A DNA stretch of 64,000 bases from Leadbetterella sp035299025 (GCA_035299025.1 DATGXK010000007.1:1426001-1490000), one strand, 5' to 3'; positions 37,142-45,732 are shown, counted from the stretch's first letter. Translations and numbers: made by a program. Notes: generated from the sequence alone by a model not told the origin.

Positions 37142-37608
37142 TGGAGACACAAAATAAACCTGTAAGTTTTAGATTGGTAAAAATCCAAACTGAGCAATTT
37201 GCAACCTTCGATGGTGTTTTTAATAACCAAAAAGAAGTTGAGGTGCTCACTGATGCCAGCTATGGTGCAAATATTGAAGGTAAAACCATTTTTTGTAAAA
37301 TATCACATAATTTCAAAAACATAGAAGGAAATACCTTTATCAAAATTGCCCTAACCTGTATTTTCGAGATTCAACCTGCCGATTGGACAAGGATAATTTC
37401 TGAAGATAAAACTGTTTTAACATTACCCAAAGACTTGTGCATTCACATGGCTATGCTTGCTATTGGCACTGCGAGGGGTGTTTTACATGCCAAAACCGAA
37501 GGTACTGCTTTTAATATCCATGTATTGCCGACTATAAATACACTGGAAATGATACCAGGCGACTTAACTATAAATTTAACACCCGACAACCATGGCCAAA
37601 CAAGTTGA
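37141..37608 (+). CDS. SecB-like chaperone (TAC module)
   Basis: 155-residue protein without signal peptide. The pattern fits the SecB fold: FRLVKIQTEQFATF strand, central antiparallel strands (GKTIFCKISHNFKNIEGNT, FIKIALTCIFEI), then a helix and loop HMAMLAIGTARGVLHAKTEG and LPTINTLEM, which aligns with the ARE/GGFPP/LPPINF end of SecB. Placed straight after a toxin and an XRE antitoxin, the same order as HigB1-HigA1-SecB-like in Mycobacterium tuberculosis. It should protect the antitoxin from degradation. Its last 17 nt overlap the methyltransferase gene. The assignment is by pattern and context. Confidence 0.65.
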   Translation: METQNKPVSFRLVKIQTEQFATFDGVFNNQKEVEVLTDASYGANIEGKTIFCKISHNFKNIEGNTFIKIALTCIFEIQPADWTRIISEDKTVLTLPKDLCIHMAMLAIGTARGVLHAKTEGTAFNIHVLPTINTLEMIPGDLTINLTPDNHGQTS

Positions 37609-40165
37609 CTCTATAAAACATAAAACCGACACCAGGTCTCACATACCGAGCCACGAAGAAGCAGGTTATGAAGAAGCCAACGATAAAGTAAGTAGCGGCA
37701 AAAAAGTATTAGAACTACCCAAAAACCCAGTCGTACACCGTGGACAAGACCCAGAATTGTTTTGGTTGAATAAATATGGAAACGACGACCGTGACGAACT
37801 ATTAAAGGTGGACATACGTAGTCTTTACCGTCACGAACACATAGCACCAGAAACGTTGATTAAAAACCTCTATAGAGTTACCGAAACTGCAAGCTCCCAA
37901 TTAGATTTATTCAGCGTAAACGAACTCTTTGGCAACGCACTAGAAAAAGACGAACTCGAAAAAATAAGTGAATACTACCAACACCAAGACGGCTGGACAA
38001 ACCGACTGATACAAGGCGATAGCCATTTGGTAATGGCAAGTTTGCTGGAAAGAGAAGGTATGTCAGGACAAGTACAAACCATTTTTTTTGACCCGCCTTA
38101 TGGAATTAAGTATGGTGGTAATTGGCAAATAAAAATTAATGACAGAGATGTAAAAGACGGAAATGATGAAGCACTTACAGGTGAACCAGAGCAAATTAAG
38201 GCATTTAGAGATACTTGGGAATTAGGCATTCATTCTTACTTAGGTTATCTACGTGACCGTTTACTTATTGCTAAAGAGTTACTAAACGAAAGTGGTTCTT
38301 GCTTTGTACAAATTAGTGATGAAAATGTTCATCTAGTTAGAAACTTGATGGATGAAATTTTTGGTAGTGAAAATTTTGTAAGTCAAATAGCATTTGCCAA
38401 GACTTCATCTTTTTCTGCAAGCAATTTAAGTTCTACATATGACTACATAATTTGGTACGCAAAAGATATAGAGAAAATTAAAGTTCGCCAACTCTTACAA
38501 CCAAGGATCGAGAGAACAGAAGGTGGAACATTTAATTATATCGAATTACCTGATGGCAAAATACGTAGGTTAACAGCTCAAGAAGTACGGGGTGAACTTG
38601 AAATGCCTATTGGAAAAAGATTTAGAGCCGACAATATTGTAAGTTCTGGTGCAAGTAAAGTCACTCATCCAATTATATTCGAAAACAAAGAATATTTTCC
38701 AAGTTCAGGTTCACATTGGAAGACCACAATTGACGGGATGAACAATTTGGTCAAGAAAGGAAGAGTAGTCGCAAATGGTTCAAGACTTGCTTATAAACGT
38801 TATGAGAATGATTTTCCTTGGATGCCTTATGATAATGTTTGGACTGATACAATAATTGGAACTTTTACGGATAAACATTATGTAGTTCAAACTCCAATTT
38901 TGCCAATTCAACGCTGTCTTTTAATGACAACGGACCCAGGCGATTTGGTATTAGACCCAACCTGCGGAAGTGGTACAACTGCATTCGTTGCAGAACAATG
39001 GGGCAGACGATGGATAACCATTGATACCAGTAGAATTGCCTTGAATATTGCCAAACAAAGGTTAATGACGGCTGTGTTTCCATATTACAATTTGTATGAT
39101 GAACAAGGTGGCGACATTCGCCAAGGCTTTAAATACAAAACCGTTCCGCATATTACCTTAAAAAGTTTGGCAAACGATGAACCACCTGCTACCGAAACAT
39201 TATACGACCAACCAGAACAAGATAAAAAACTTCTTCGTGTAAGTGGTCCGTTTACAGTTGAAACCTTACAAAACTATGAGCCCATAAGTCCCGAAGAACT
39301 TGATGATGAAATAAGAGTAAATGAAGAAGAAGGAGCATTTGAAGAAGTAATCAAACAACACTTGTTGAGTGCAGGAATCAAAAACGGTAGAAAAGATGAA
39401 ATGGTAATCTTCCGTGGTGTGGAGCTACTAGCGAGTGAAGCATTACATGCGGAAGGTTTTTATCAAACAGCCAAAGGAGAGGAAAAGGCCTATTTTCATA
39501 TCGGACCAAAATTTGGTACAGTTAGCAAAAAACTGGTGAGTGAGGCAGTTAAGGAATGTCGCCAAATAGGTGACGCCAATTGGCTGGTTATTATGGGTTT
39601 TAGCTTTGAAAGCGACATTGAAGGCAGTACACAAACCACTAGCATGGGTAATTTTGAAGTAACCAAAGTGCGTATTCACGATGATTTACTACAAGAAGGC
39701 CTGAAAAAGAAACCAGCCAAATCAGCAGCTAGTTTTGTAACCATAGGGGAACCAGACATTGACCTTATTAAAAACGGAAACGAAGCAACTGTTGAAATAA
39801 AAGGCTTAGACATTTACGACCCCATCAAAGACGAAGTGAAACCACGTAACGTTCACGACATTGCCTATTGGATGGTAGATGAAGATTATGACGGCAGCAA
39901 TTTCGTAGTTAAACAAGTATTCTTTTGCGGTGGAGATAAAGATGAATTTGCTAAATGGAAAAAAGGACTAGACAATTTAGCCAGAGATAGCACTAAAAAG
40001 AAAGTAGAGAAAACCTTAAAAATTGAAATTGACGATGAGGCCTTTGACCGTTTGTATGGCCACGTTTCTCATCCCATCGAAATCAAAAAGAAAGGACAAA
40101 AAATAGCAGTAAGAATCATAAGTCAGTTTGGAGAAGAATGTACTAAGATATTGAAAACCAATTAA
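37592..40165 (+). CDS. Type III-like DNA methyltransferase (Mod)
   Basis: 857-residue amino-methyltransferase that would protect host sites from the restriction subunit. The catalytic motif IV is FFDPPYGIKYGGNW (DPPY about 167-170), and the AdoMet-binding motif follows later in DPTCGSGTTAFVAEQWGRR (about 455). Catalytic before cofactor motif means the beta class, as in type III Mod proteins; DPPY favours N6-adenine. The region between (about 230-420) would be the target recognition domain. The C-terminal 330 residues are a long extension with VEIKGLDIYDP and no recognised domain. Start ATG 37592 overlaps the chaperone gene. Confidence 0.88.
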   Translation: MAKQVDSIKHKTDTRSHIPSHEEAGYEEANDKVSSGKKVLELPKNPVVHRGQDPELFWLNKYGNDDRDELLKVDIRSLYRHEHIAPETLIKNLYRVTETASSQLDLFSVNELFGNALEKDELEKISEYYQHQDGWTNRLIQGDSHLVMASLLEREGMSGQVQTIFFDPPYGIKYGGNWQIKINDRDVKDGNDEALTGEPEQIKAFRDTWELGIHSYLGYLRDRLLIAKELLNESGSCFVQISDENVHLVRNLMDEIFGSENFVSQIAFAKTSSFSASNLSSTYDYIIWYAKDIEKIKVRQLLQPRIERTEGGTFNYIELPDGKIRRLTAQEVRGELEMPIGKRFRADNIVSSGASKVTHPIIFENKEYFPSSGSHWKTTIDGMNNLVKKGRVVANGSRLAYKRYENDFPWMPYDNVWTDTIIGTFTDKHYVVQTPILPIQRCLLMTTDPGDLVLDPTCGSGTTAFVAEQWGRRWITIDTSRIALNIAKQRLMTAVFPYYNLYDEQGGDIRQGFKYKTVPHITLKSLANDEPPATETLYDQPEQDKKLLRVSGPFTVETLQNYEPISPEELDDEIRVNEEEGAFEEVIKQHLLSAGIKNGRKDEMVIFRGVELLASEALHAEGFYQTAKGEEKAYFHIGPKFGTVSKKLVSEAVKECRQIGDANWLVIMGFSFESDIEGSTQTTSMGNFEVTKVRIHDDLLQEGLKKKPAKSAASFVTIGEPDIDLIKNGNEATVEIKGLDIYDPIKDEVKPRNVHDIAYWMVDEDYDGSNFVVKQVFFCGGDKDEFAKWKKGLDNLARDSTKKKVEKTLKIEIDDEAFDRLYGHVSHPIEIKKKGQKIAVRIISQFGEECTKILKTN

Positions 40166-40166
40166 T

Positions 40167-40325
40167 ATGAAAGAACCAGATAAACCAAAAAATTTAAAAT
40201 TGGTGGCTAGTAAAGCTGCTAAAGAAGCAATCTTAAAAGAGCTTTACCGTCCAAAGCTATTCACTGAAAAAATAGAAATTAAACTTGCCGAAAATATAGT
40301 AAAAGATGAAAATTACGTACAATGA
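40167..40325 (+). CDS. Small 52-residue protein between mod and dGTPase
   Basis: ATG at 40167 is 1 nt after the mod stop, and the TGA at 40323-40325 lies 20 nt inside the dGTPase gene. The product is short and charged (MKEPDKPKNLKLVASKAAKE, then a Glu/Lys-rich helix), with no known family. The tight spacing on both sides argues for a real, translationally coupled gene. A regulator or inhibitor of the dGTPase is one possibility, without direct evidence. Confidence 0.55.
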   Translation: MKEPDKPKNLKLVASKAAKEAILKELYRPKLFTEKIEIKLAENIVKDENYVQ

Positions 40326-41754
40326 TTTAGATAAAGCTAGACTTCTTTCGGAGGAAGAGTATAATGATGAGTCAAATCACGATGAGTGCAGAACTCCCTT
40401 TCGAGTTGATTGTGCTCGAGTGATACACTCATACTGTTTTCGCAGATTAGCTGGTAAAACACAATTATTTCCATTTATGGAATCTGATTTTTTCAGAAAT
40501 AGACTTACACATTCCCTCGAGGTAGCTCAAATAGCCCGTACCATCGCCACAAAGCTCAATAGGACTTATCCAGATCTCAATATTGATTTAGACTTGGTAG
40601 AATTTGCTGGTCTCGCACACGACTTAGGCCATCCACCTTTTGGGCATCAAGGCGAAGAAATTCTTGCAGAGTGTATGAAAGGGCATGGTGGATTTGAAGG
40701 AAATGCACAAACTTTAAGAGTTTTGAGCAAACTTGAAAAAAAATTTCATGATGGTGATCTTGACCGTGGAGGTTTCAAAGAAGAAAACAACGAAATAGTT
40801 GATAGGAGATATGGACTAAACCTGAGTTTTCGTTCGTTGGCTTCCATTCTTAAATATGATACTGAAATCCCCTTAGAAACTGAAGGAAAAGTGATCAAAG
40901 GGTACTATAGTGAGGAAAAGGACCTTGTTTCAAAGATTAAGAAGTCAGTTTTAGGTGGCAAAAATAATTCAAGTGAATTCAAAACAATTGAATGCCAAAT
41001 AATGGATATTGCGGATGATATTGCTTATTCAACCTATGATTTGGAAGATGCTTTTAAAGCAGGTTTTATAACCCCCATTGATATGTTAATACAAAGCGAC
41101 TCATTTTACAGTAAAATCTCAAAAGACATTTTCAAATCCGCAAATATTCATTTGGAGATTAAAGATATAAAGGACATTATATCTGACCTGCTCATTTTTA
41201 TTTTTGAACTACCAATTGAAGGAATTGGCACACTAGAATTTAAAGATCTAATTACCCAATCATATTTATTTTTAGCTCAACAATATTCCAGTAAGTATAG
41301 TAAACTATTGGTAAACAACGGTTACGTCAGACGACATTTCACCACACAATTAATTGATGCTTCTATTGACGGCATAAGCGTTGTCCCTAATGAAAATTTA
41401 CCAGCATTATCTAAAATAAAAGTTGACTTGGACACAAAAAAACGTATAGAAATTTTAAAGAAAATCGCCTTTCATACTCAAGTGCTTTCTCCAAAATTGA
41501 AAGCTAATGAAAGAAGGGGTAAAAAAATAGTAAAAAAAATATTTGATTCATTGGCTCCGGATCCTAACAAACTAGAAAAAACACCAGACTTATTGCCTGA
41601 GGACATCAAAATAATCTATAACCAAAAAGCTGACTTAAACCATAAACTTCGCACAATTTGTGACTTTATTTCGAGCATGACAGATAACTATGCTATTGAA
41701 TTTTATGCCCGAATTACCTCCAAAAACCCAATCAGTATTTTTAAACCTATGTAA
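40306..41754 (+). CDS. dGTP triphosphohydrolase (HD superfamily)
   Basis: 482-residue enzyme that hydrolyses dGTP (or other dNTPs) to the nucleoside and triphosphate. HD-domain metal ligands are seen in NRLTHSLEV (His69), GLAHDLGHPPFGHQGE (His105-Asp106) and DIADDIAYSTYDLEDAF (Asp near 237). The start RTPFRVDCARVIHSYCFRRL is typical of dgt proteins. dGTPases are known to block phage replication by draining dNTPs. As the last gene of the restriction unit, it is more likely a defence component than a housekeeping gene. No strong terminator follows. Confidence 0.88.
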   Translation: MKITYNDLDKARLLSEEEYNDESNHDECRTPFRVDCARVIHSYCFRRLAGKTQLFPFMESDFFRNRLTHSLEVAQIARTIATKLNRTYPDLNIDLDLVEFAGLAHDLGHPPFGHQGEEILAECMKGHGGFEGNAQTLRVLSKLEKKFHDGDLDRGGFKEENNEIVDRRYGLNLSFRSLASILKYDTEIPLETEGKVIKGYYSEEKDLVSKIKKSVLGGKNNSSEFKTIECQIMDIADDIAYSTYDLEDAFKAGFITPIDMLIQSDSFYSKISKDIFKSANIHLEIKDIKDIISDLLIFIFELPIEGIGTLEFKDLITQSYLFLAQQYSSKYSKLLVNNGYVRRHFTTQLIDASIDGISVVPNENLPALSKIKVDLDTKKRIEILKKIAFHTQVLSPKLKANERRGKKIVKKIFDSLAPDPNKLEKTPDLLPEDIKIIYNQKADLNHKLRTICDFISSMTDNYAIEFYARITSKNPISIFKPM

Positions 41755-42089
41755 ATAAAAACTTAATCTATCGGAATCTAATAATCCAATTTAAACATTA
41801 TTGGAAGATTACTATTTACATACTACAGCGAGATAGAAAGAATTCCAAGACCGCTGAAAAAGTCCTTCACCAACTACCTTTTATTTAATTATTTGAATAA
41901 TCAAAAAGGCAAACATGACTTTACAATTATTTCTTTAAATCCATTTAAACACTTGAAATCTCTAACTATCAAAGTTGTTGACATAACCCATAATCTCTAA
42001 TTCAATTTTGTACAAAATAAACTCTTATTGGATTAATTAATGTAAATATTACTACAATGAATTCCCTAAAAAGTAATCTAACCCCAATA
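41755..42089. other. A/T-rich spacer after the defence operon
   Basis: No gene. Contains weak inverted repeats (CCAAT/ATTGG near 41787-41812 and ATTATT-TG-AATAAT at 41888-41901) and one copy of a degenerate repeat at about 41826-41860. Confidence 0.6.
41826..41858. repeat. Degenerate interspersed repeat, copy A
   Basis: AGCGAGATAG followed by a decayed ATTCCAA-ACCG segment. It resembles copy B at 42976-43011. Confidence 0.35.
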
Positions 42090-42833
42090 TCATACCACCA
42101 AAAGCTCATTCAAAAAACTAAGTTCTTCAAAAGTTTCTTTGTCCAAACTTTTATTTTCTTGGAGAATACGGATTATTTTTTTCGAAAAGCTGGCTTTTAC
42201 ATTTTTGTCATTTAGCCAATCGATTATTGCCTTATCATTTTCAGCATCGGCGTAGGTATTTTTAAGGATTAGTTTGTTTTCTAGATTAAATTCAGTTCCG
42301 GTCAAAATAAATTCATTAAAATTCAAAAGACTTTCAAGCGTGTCCACTTTTTCCCAAATTTTAATTATAGGTTTTAAATCAAAATGAGCCGCCGAAAACA
42401 TTAAAAGGTAGGTGGAAATATCGCAATCATCGGGAGAGTAAGGAAAATAAGCCAGACACTTTTCAAAAAATAAAACAGAATAATCGCTTAGCAATTGTAG
42501 CTCCTCGCTCGGCCATTTGTCTCGATTTGCCAGATTTAACCTGTAAAAAACAGTTTCAGCAGAAGCGTCGGGCACCTCAAAGTTGGCCATGAGTTCGAGC
42601 ACCCTCGGCAGGAAGTGCTTCATTTCCCAAAGTTCCCGGTCAGAATTACTTCTCGCCGACTCAAAATAACCGCTTCTCAGTTGTTGCATCGATATTTGCC
42701 TAAGTGGGGTATTGACCAATGCCGCCTCGTCGCTATCGCTGATACAACATCTTTTGCACACATCCAACGTTTTTCCAATGGTATATTTTTCAAAAATTAT
42801 ATATGAGTGCTCTATCAATTCTTCTAAATTCAT
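42090..42833 (-). CDS. Conserved protein of unknown function
   Basis: 247-residue cytoplasmic protein. The N-terminus has a possible metal site (DVCKRCCISDSDE, CxxCC) followed by NTPLRQIS and HFLPRVLELMANFEV; the rest is helical and acidic. This CxxC plus FLPR(V/Y)LEL pattern occurs in an uncharacterised family. It faces the defence operon convergently and is separated from secG by an A/T-rich spacer. Function not known. Confidence 0.75.
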   Translation of the reverse strand: MNLEELIEHSYIIFEKYTIGKTLDVCKRCCISDSDEAALVNTPLRQISMQQLRSGYFESARSNSDRELWEMKHFLPRVLELMANFEVPDASAETVFYRLNLANRDKWPSEELQLLSDYSVLFFEKCLAYFPYSPDDCDISTYLLMFSAAHFDLKPIIKIWEKVDTLESLLNFNEFILTGTEFNLENKLILKNTYADAENDKAIIDWLNDKNVKASFSKKIIRILQENKSLDKETFEELSFLNELLVV

Positions 42834-42975
42834 GTATCGGTTTTCTGGCTATTTTTTGTGGCAAAAATAATATTTGTAGCTCAAAGTCCAAATGAATGAA
42901 ATTAACCACAAGGATAAATCAAGGTTTCATTTCATATCAAAGCTCTATTAGAAATTCAACATCTTCTCGACTTCA

Positions 42976-43011
42976 AAGCGAGATAGGTAGGATTTCCAAT
43001 CCGACCAGATA
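42976..43011. repeat. Degenerate interspersed repeat, copy B
   Basis: AGCGAGATAG then GGATTTCCAATCC, itself an inverted repeat (GGATT/AATCC). Shares its first 10 nt and general layout with copy A. The two flank the 247-residue gene. Confidence 0.4.
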
Positions 43012-43070
43012 ATGCTAAAATTCAAATTAGCAATTCAAAGCAAAAAAAATTATCAAGAGATATCTATTCA

Positions 43071-43101
43071 CAAAAAAAAAGACACCCCGAAGGATGTCTT
43101 T
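43071..43101 (-). terminator. secG terminator
   Basis: On the minus strand a 10-bp stem (AAAGACATCC/GGGTGTCTTT) capped by a TTCG tetraloop and followed by a run of T. Confidence 0.88.
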
Positions 43102-43122
43102 CAAATATAATGCTGGGTTGTA

Positions 43123-43497
43123 TTACTTTGCTGGTGCAGGCGTAACTGGCGTAGTGGCAGGAGCCGTAGCTGGTGCAGTGGCAGGGCTAGCAGCAGGTGC
43201 TGTTGGCAAAGCAGGTGCACTAGTAGAACGCTCTACGTTAACGTCGCTGTCGGTATTGGCAGAAGAACCTACCGTTTTTGTTAAAATTACTGTTCCGAGA
43301 GCAGCTACCAACAAAAACGCAAAGAATCCCCAAGTGAGTTTCTCCAAGATATCGCCTGTTTTCTGAACACCGAACATCTGTGTAGAACCACCTCCAAACT
43401 CAGAGGAAATACCGCCACCTTTAGGATTTTGAACCAATATAACGATGATGAGCAATAAAGCCACCAATATCATCAATACAAGAATAGTTGTTATCAT
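43123..43497 (-). CDS. secG: Preprotein translocase subunit SecG
   Basis: 124-residue membrane protein from MITTILVLMILVALL (ATG 43497). Two membrane segments flank the conserved QNPKGGGISSEFGGG loop. An Ala/Pro/Thr-rich tail of about 35 residues (ending TTPVTPAPAK) extends past the usual SecG core. A CAAAGTTA box (TAACTTTG) at 43533-43540 may be its -7 element. It is the last gene of the miaB-sigma54-lptE strand run, behind its own terminator. Confidence 0.93.
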   Translation of the reverse strand: MITTILVLMILVALLLIIVILVQNPKGGGISSEFGGGSTQMFGVQKTGDILEKLTWGFFAFLLVAALGTVILTKTVGSSANTDSDVNVERSTSAPALPTAPAASPATAPATAPATTPVTPAPAK

Positions 43498-43581
43498 TTT
43501 TATAAATTTCTTATTGTTTTCTGAAAGAACCGCAAAGTTAGTATTTTTTACAAACAAACCATATTTTTTTGTGTTTTTAGC

Positions 43582-43926
43582 TCAAATAAATTTGGGGTGG
43601 CCTTTCTCCAAAAACTTTTGAAGCAACAGCCGCTGGTCTATTTTTTTTGAGCCGCCCGCTGCGAAGGGCTTGTTGGCATGACTTCTTTCTTGAGAAGCCC
43701 CGCCGTCGAAATAATGTTTAAGGTTCGCCTTGGCCTCCAGCAAATACTCCTCCCCTTTTTTCCAAAATTCTTGATTGAAAAAATCGGGTTGGTAGTTGAG
43801 CAGCAGCACATAAGGTAGTTTGAAATGCGGATAGGCCCTACAAATTTCTATCAGTAAATCAATATCTTTTGGATCTTTGAAGTCTTTTTTCTGAATAATA
43901 TTATTGAAAATATCTTTCATAGACAT
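43582..43926 (-). CDS. Small protein of unknown function after lptE
   Basis: 114 residues from ATG 43926, which overlaps the lptE stop (TAATG); a GTG at 43932 is also in frame. It begins MSMKDIFNNIIQKKDF and contains CRAYPHFKLPYVLLLNYQP, a helical repeat-like segment seen in small Bacteroidota proteins of this neighbourhood. No function is known. Coupling to lptE suggests an envelope link. Confidence 0.7.
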   Translation of the reverse strand: MSMKDIFNNIIQKKDFKDPKDIDLLIEICRAYPHFKLPYVLLLNYQPDFFNQEFWKKGEEYLLEAKANLKHYFDGGASQERSHANKPFAAGGSKKIDQRLLLQKFLEKGHPKFI

Positions 43927-44429
43927 TACCACGAGGCGGCGGTAGCATTAAATATATTCAAAACCAACTGATCCAAAATTTTGGGCACAAGCACCGGCTC
44001 GGCTTGCGAAAGTGACTGCTCCTGAGGAAACTCTTGGTAGAAGCTAAATTCCTTCTCGAAGCTCTCAGCCTCACTGAGTTTATTCACAAATCTGACCTCG
44101 ACGGTAACCGTAAGTCTATTCATGGCCGCACGGTCTCCAGCAGTAGCCGACACCGGAGATACTTCGTAGTTGATAATGGAGCCCTCCAGGTGAATGTCTC
44201 CGTCTAGATTCTTAAACTTCAGACTGGTGTTTCGTTGGTAGTATTCTTTCAGTTTTTCGTTGAAAGAAAGACTCATGTTTTGCGGACCACCAGCAGCCCC
44301 CATCGTGAAGTTTTGGATTGAAAAAGTCTTAAGATCAGGCGATAAAGTGGTGCCAGTGAAGGAATAAATCTTACAAGCCGCCATCAAAAGACCGATAAGC
44401 ACTACAGAAATTATATGTTTAATCTTCAT
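43926..44429 (-). CDS. lptE: LptE-like lipoprotein
   Basis: Outer membrane lipoprotein expected to plug LptD in LPS delivery. From MKIKHIISVVLIGLLMAAC the lipobox LMAAC is clear. The mature part (about 150 residues) has the strand pattern of Bacteroidota LptE: SIQNFTMGAAGGPQNMSLSF, then DGDIHLEGSIINYEVSPVSA. It overlaps the sigma-54 activator gene by 11 nt. Assignment is by family pattern and neighbourhood; lptD is not in the window. Confidence 0.82.
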   Translation of the reverse strand: MKIKHIISVVLIGLLMAACKIYSFTGTTLSPDLKTFSIQNFTMGAAGGPQNMSLSFNEKLKEYYQRNTSLKFKNLDGDIHLEGSIINYEVSPVSATAGDRAAMNRLTVTVEVRFVNKLSEAESFEKEFSFYQEFPQEQSLSQAEPVLVPKILDQLVLNIFNATAASW

Positions 44430-45729
44430 CTTCGATGTCATATTGTTTTATCTTTCTGTATAACGTTCTTTCGGAAATTCCGAGGCTCATGGCGGCATAT
44501 TTTCTCTTAAAATTATTCTTTTTTAAAGCTTTGATAATCATATCCTTCTCGTTTTTCTCTAAAGACAAGGACTCTTCCTCTGTTTCATGGCTGATATCTT
44601 CCACATTTTCACGAGATTTTTGATAATCATCGATCTTTATGAAGTTTTCGCTCAGTGGCTGATTATAAACAGGATAAACCGGCTCTGCCTCTGCGATGGC
44701 CGGTCGGGTATAAACCACCGGTGGCTCATTGAGTACTTCCTTAAATATCTCATGATTGAGATTTTCCGTAGCATTTGGCATTCCGTCGTTCGACATCATT
44801 GAATACACCAATTTCTTCAAATCCGTGATATCTTTTTTCATGTCGAAAAGCACCTTGTAAAGCAACTCTCTTTCAGAGAAGTCGTTTAAACCGCCCAAGT
44901 CTTGGGGATTAAGTAAGGCCGGCAAACCTGATTTCTGGCTTTTGGGCAAATATTTTTCGAGTGTCTGGCTGTTTATTACCCGGTCGTTTTCGAGGATGGT
45001 GATTTGCTCGGCAATATTTTTTAACTGACGTATATTGCCCGGGAATCTGAAATTACGTAAAAGTGTCCTGGCTTCCTCGGTGAGCTCTACAGGTTCAATC
45101 CTGTTTTTTTCGGCAAAGTCACTGGTGAATTTTATAAAAAGCAGCTCAATATCAAAACCACGGTCTCTGAGAGGCGGCACCACTATAGGCACGGTGTTGA
45201 GTCTGTAATAAAGATCCTCCCTGAACTCTCCTTTCTCGATAGCCGCTTGTAGATTGACATTTGTAGCCGCCACAACACGCACATTGGTCTTTTTTACCTT
45301 CGACGAACCCACCGGAATATATTCGCCGTTTTCAAGAATTCTGAGCAGCCTGGCCTGGGTGCCAAGTGGCATTTCGGCTATTTCGTCCAGAAAAATGGTA
45401 CCGCCGTTGGTAATCTCAAAATAACCTTTCCTGTCTTCTATGGCACCGGTAAACGAACCTTTAACGTGCCCAAATAGCTCAGAATCTATGGTTCCTTCAG
45501 GAATAGCACCGCAGTTTATGGCAATAAATGGTCCAAGTTTGCGGTTACTCAAGCCATGAATAATCTTCGAGAAAGACTCTTTTCCACTACCGCTTTCGCC
45601 GTTTATCAAAACAGTGAGATCTGTTGGTGCTACCTGTATGGCTATACTCAATGCAAAATTGAGCGATGGAGCATTGCCTATCACCCCAAATCTATTTTTT
45701 GCATTTTGTATTTCTGCTGTATTTATCAT
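44419..45729 (-). CDS. Sigma-54 dependent transcriptional activator
   Basis: 436-residue enhancer-binding ATPase that opens sigma-54 promoters. There is no receiver domain: the AAA+ module starts at about residue 25. Walker A is GESGSGKES, the sigma-54 contact loop is GSFTGA (the usual GAFTGA with Ala to Ser), and Walker B is GGTIFLDEIAEMP. A Fis-type HTH closes the chain (KYAAMSLGISERTLYRKIKQ). It lies 3 nt after miaB and overlaps lptE, so it may control envelope genes. Without an N-terminal sensor its activity is probably set by amount or partner. Confidence 0.93.
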   Translation of the reverse strand: MINTAEIQNAKNRFGVIGNAPSLNFALSIAIQVAPTDLTVLINGESGSGKESFSKIIHGLSNRKLGPFIAINCGAIPEGTIDSELFGHVKGSFTGAIEDRKGYFEITNGGTIFLDEIAEMPLGTQARLLRILENGEYIPVGSSKVKKTNVRVVAATNVNLQAAIEKGEFREDLYYRLNTVPIVVPPLRDRGFDIELLFIKFTSDFAEKNRIEPVELTEEARTLLRNFRFPGNIRQLKNIAEQITILENDRVINSQTLEKYLPKSQKSGLPALLNPQDLGGLNDFSERELLYKVLFDMKKDITDLKKLVYSMMSNDGMPNATENLNHEIFKEVLNEPPVVYTRPAIAEAEPVYPVYNQPLSENFIKIDDYQKSRENVEDISHETEEESLSLEKNEKDMIIKALKKNNFKRKYAAMSLGISERTLYRKIKQYDIEDED

Positions 45730-45732
45730 TGC

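Noticed and set aside
41888..41901. ATTATT-TG-AATAAT inverted repeat as dGTPase terminator
   Set aside because: Stem is all A/T, no T-run follows, and it is 130 nt after the stop.
43094..43366. Plus-strand Ala/Gly/Val-rich frame of 90 codons
   Set aside because: It is the reverse of the low-complexity Ala/Pro/Thr tail of SecG, and includes the secG terminator.
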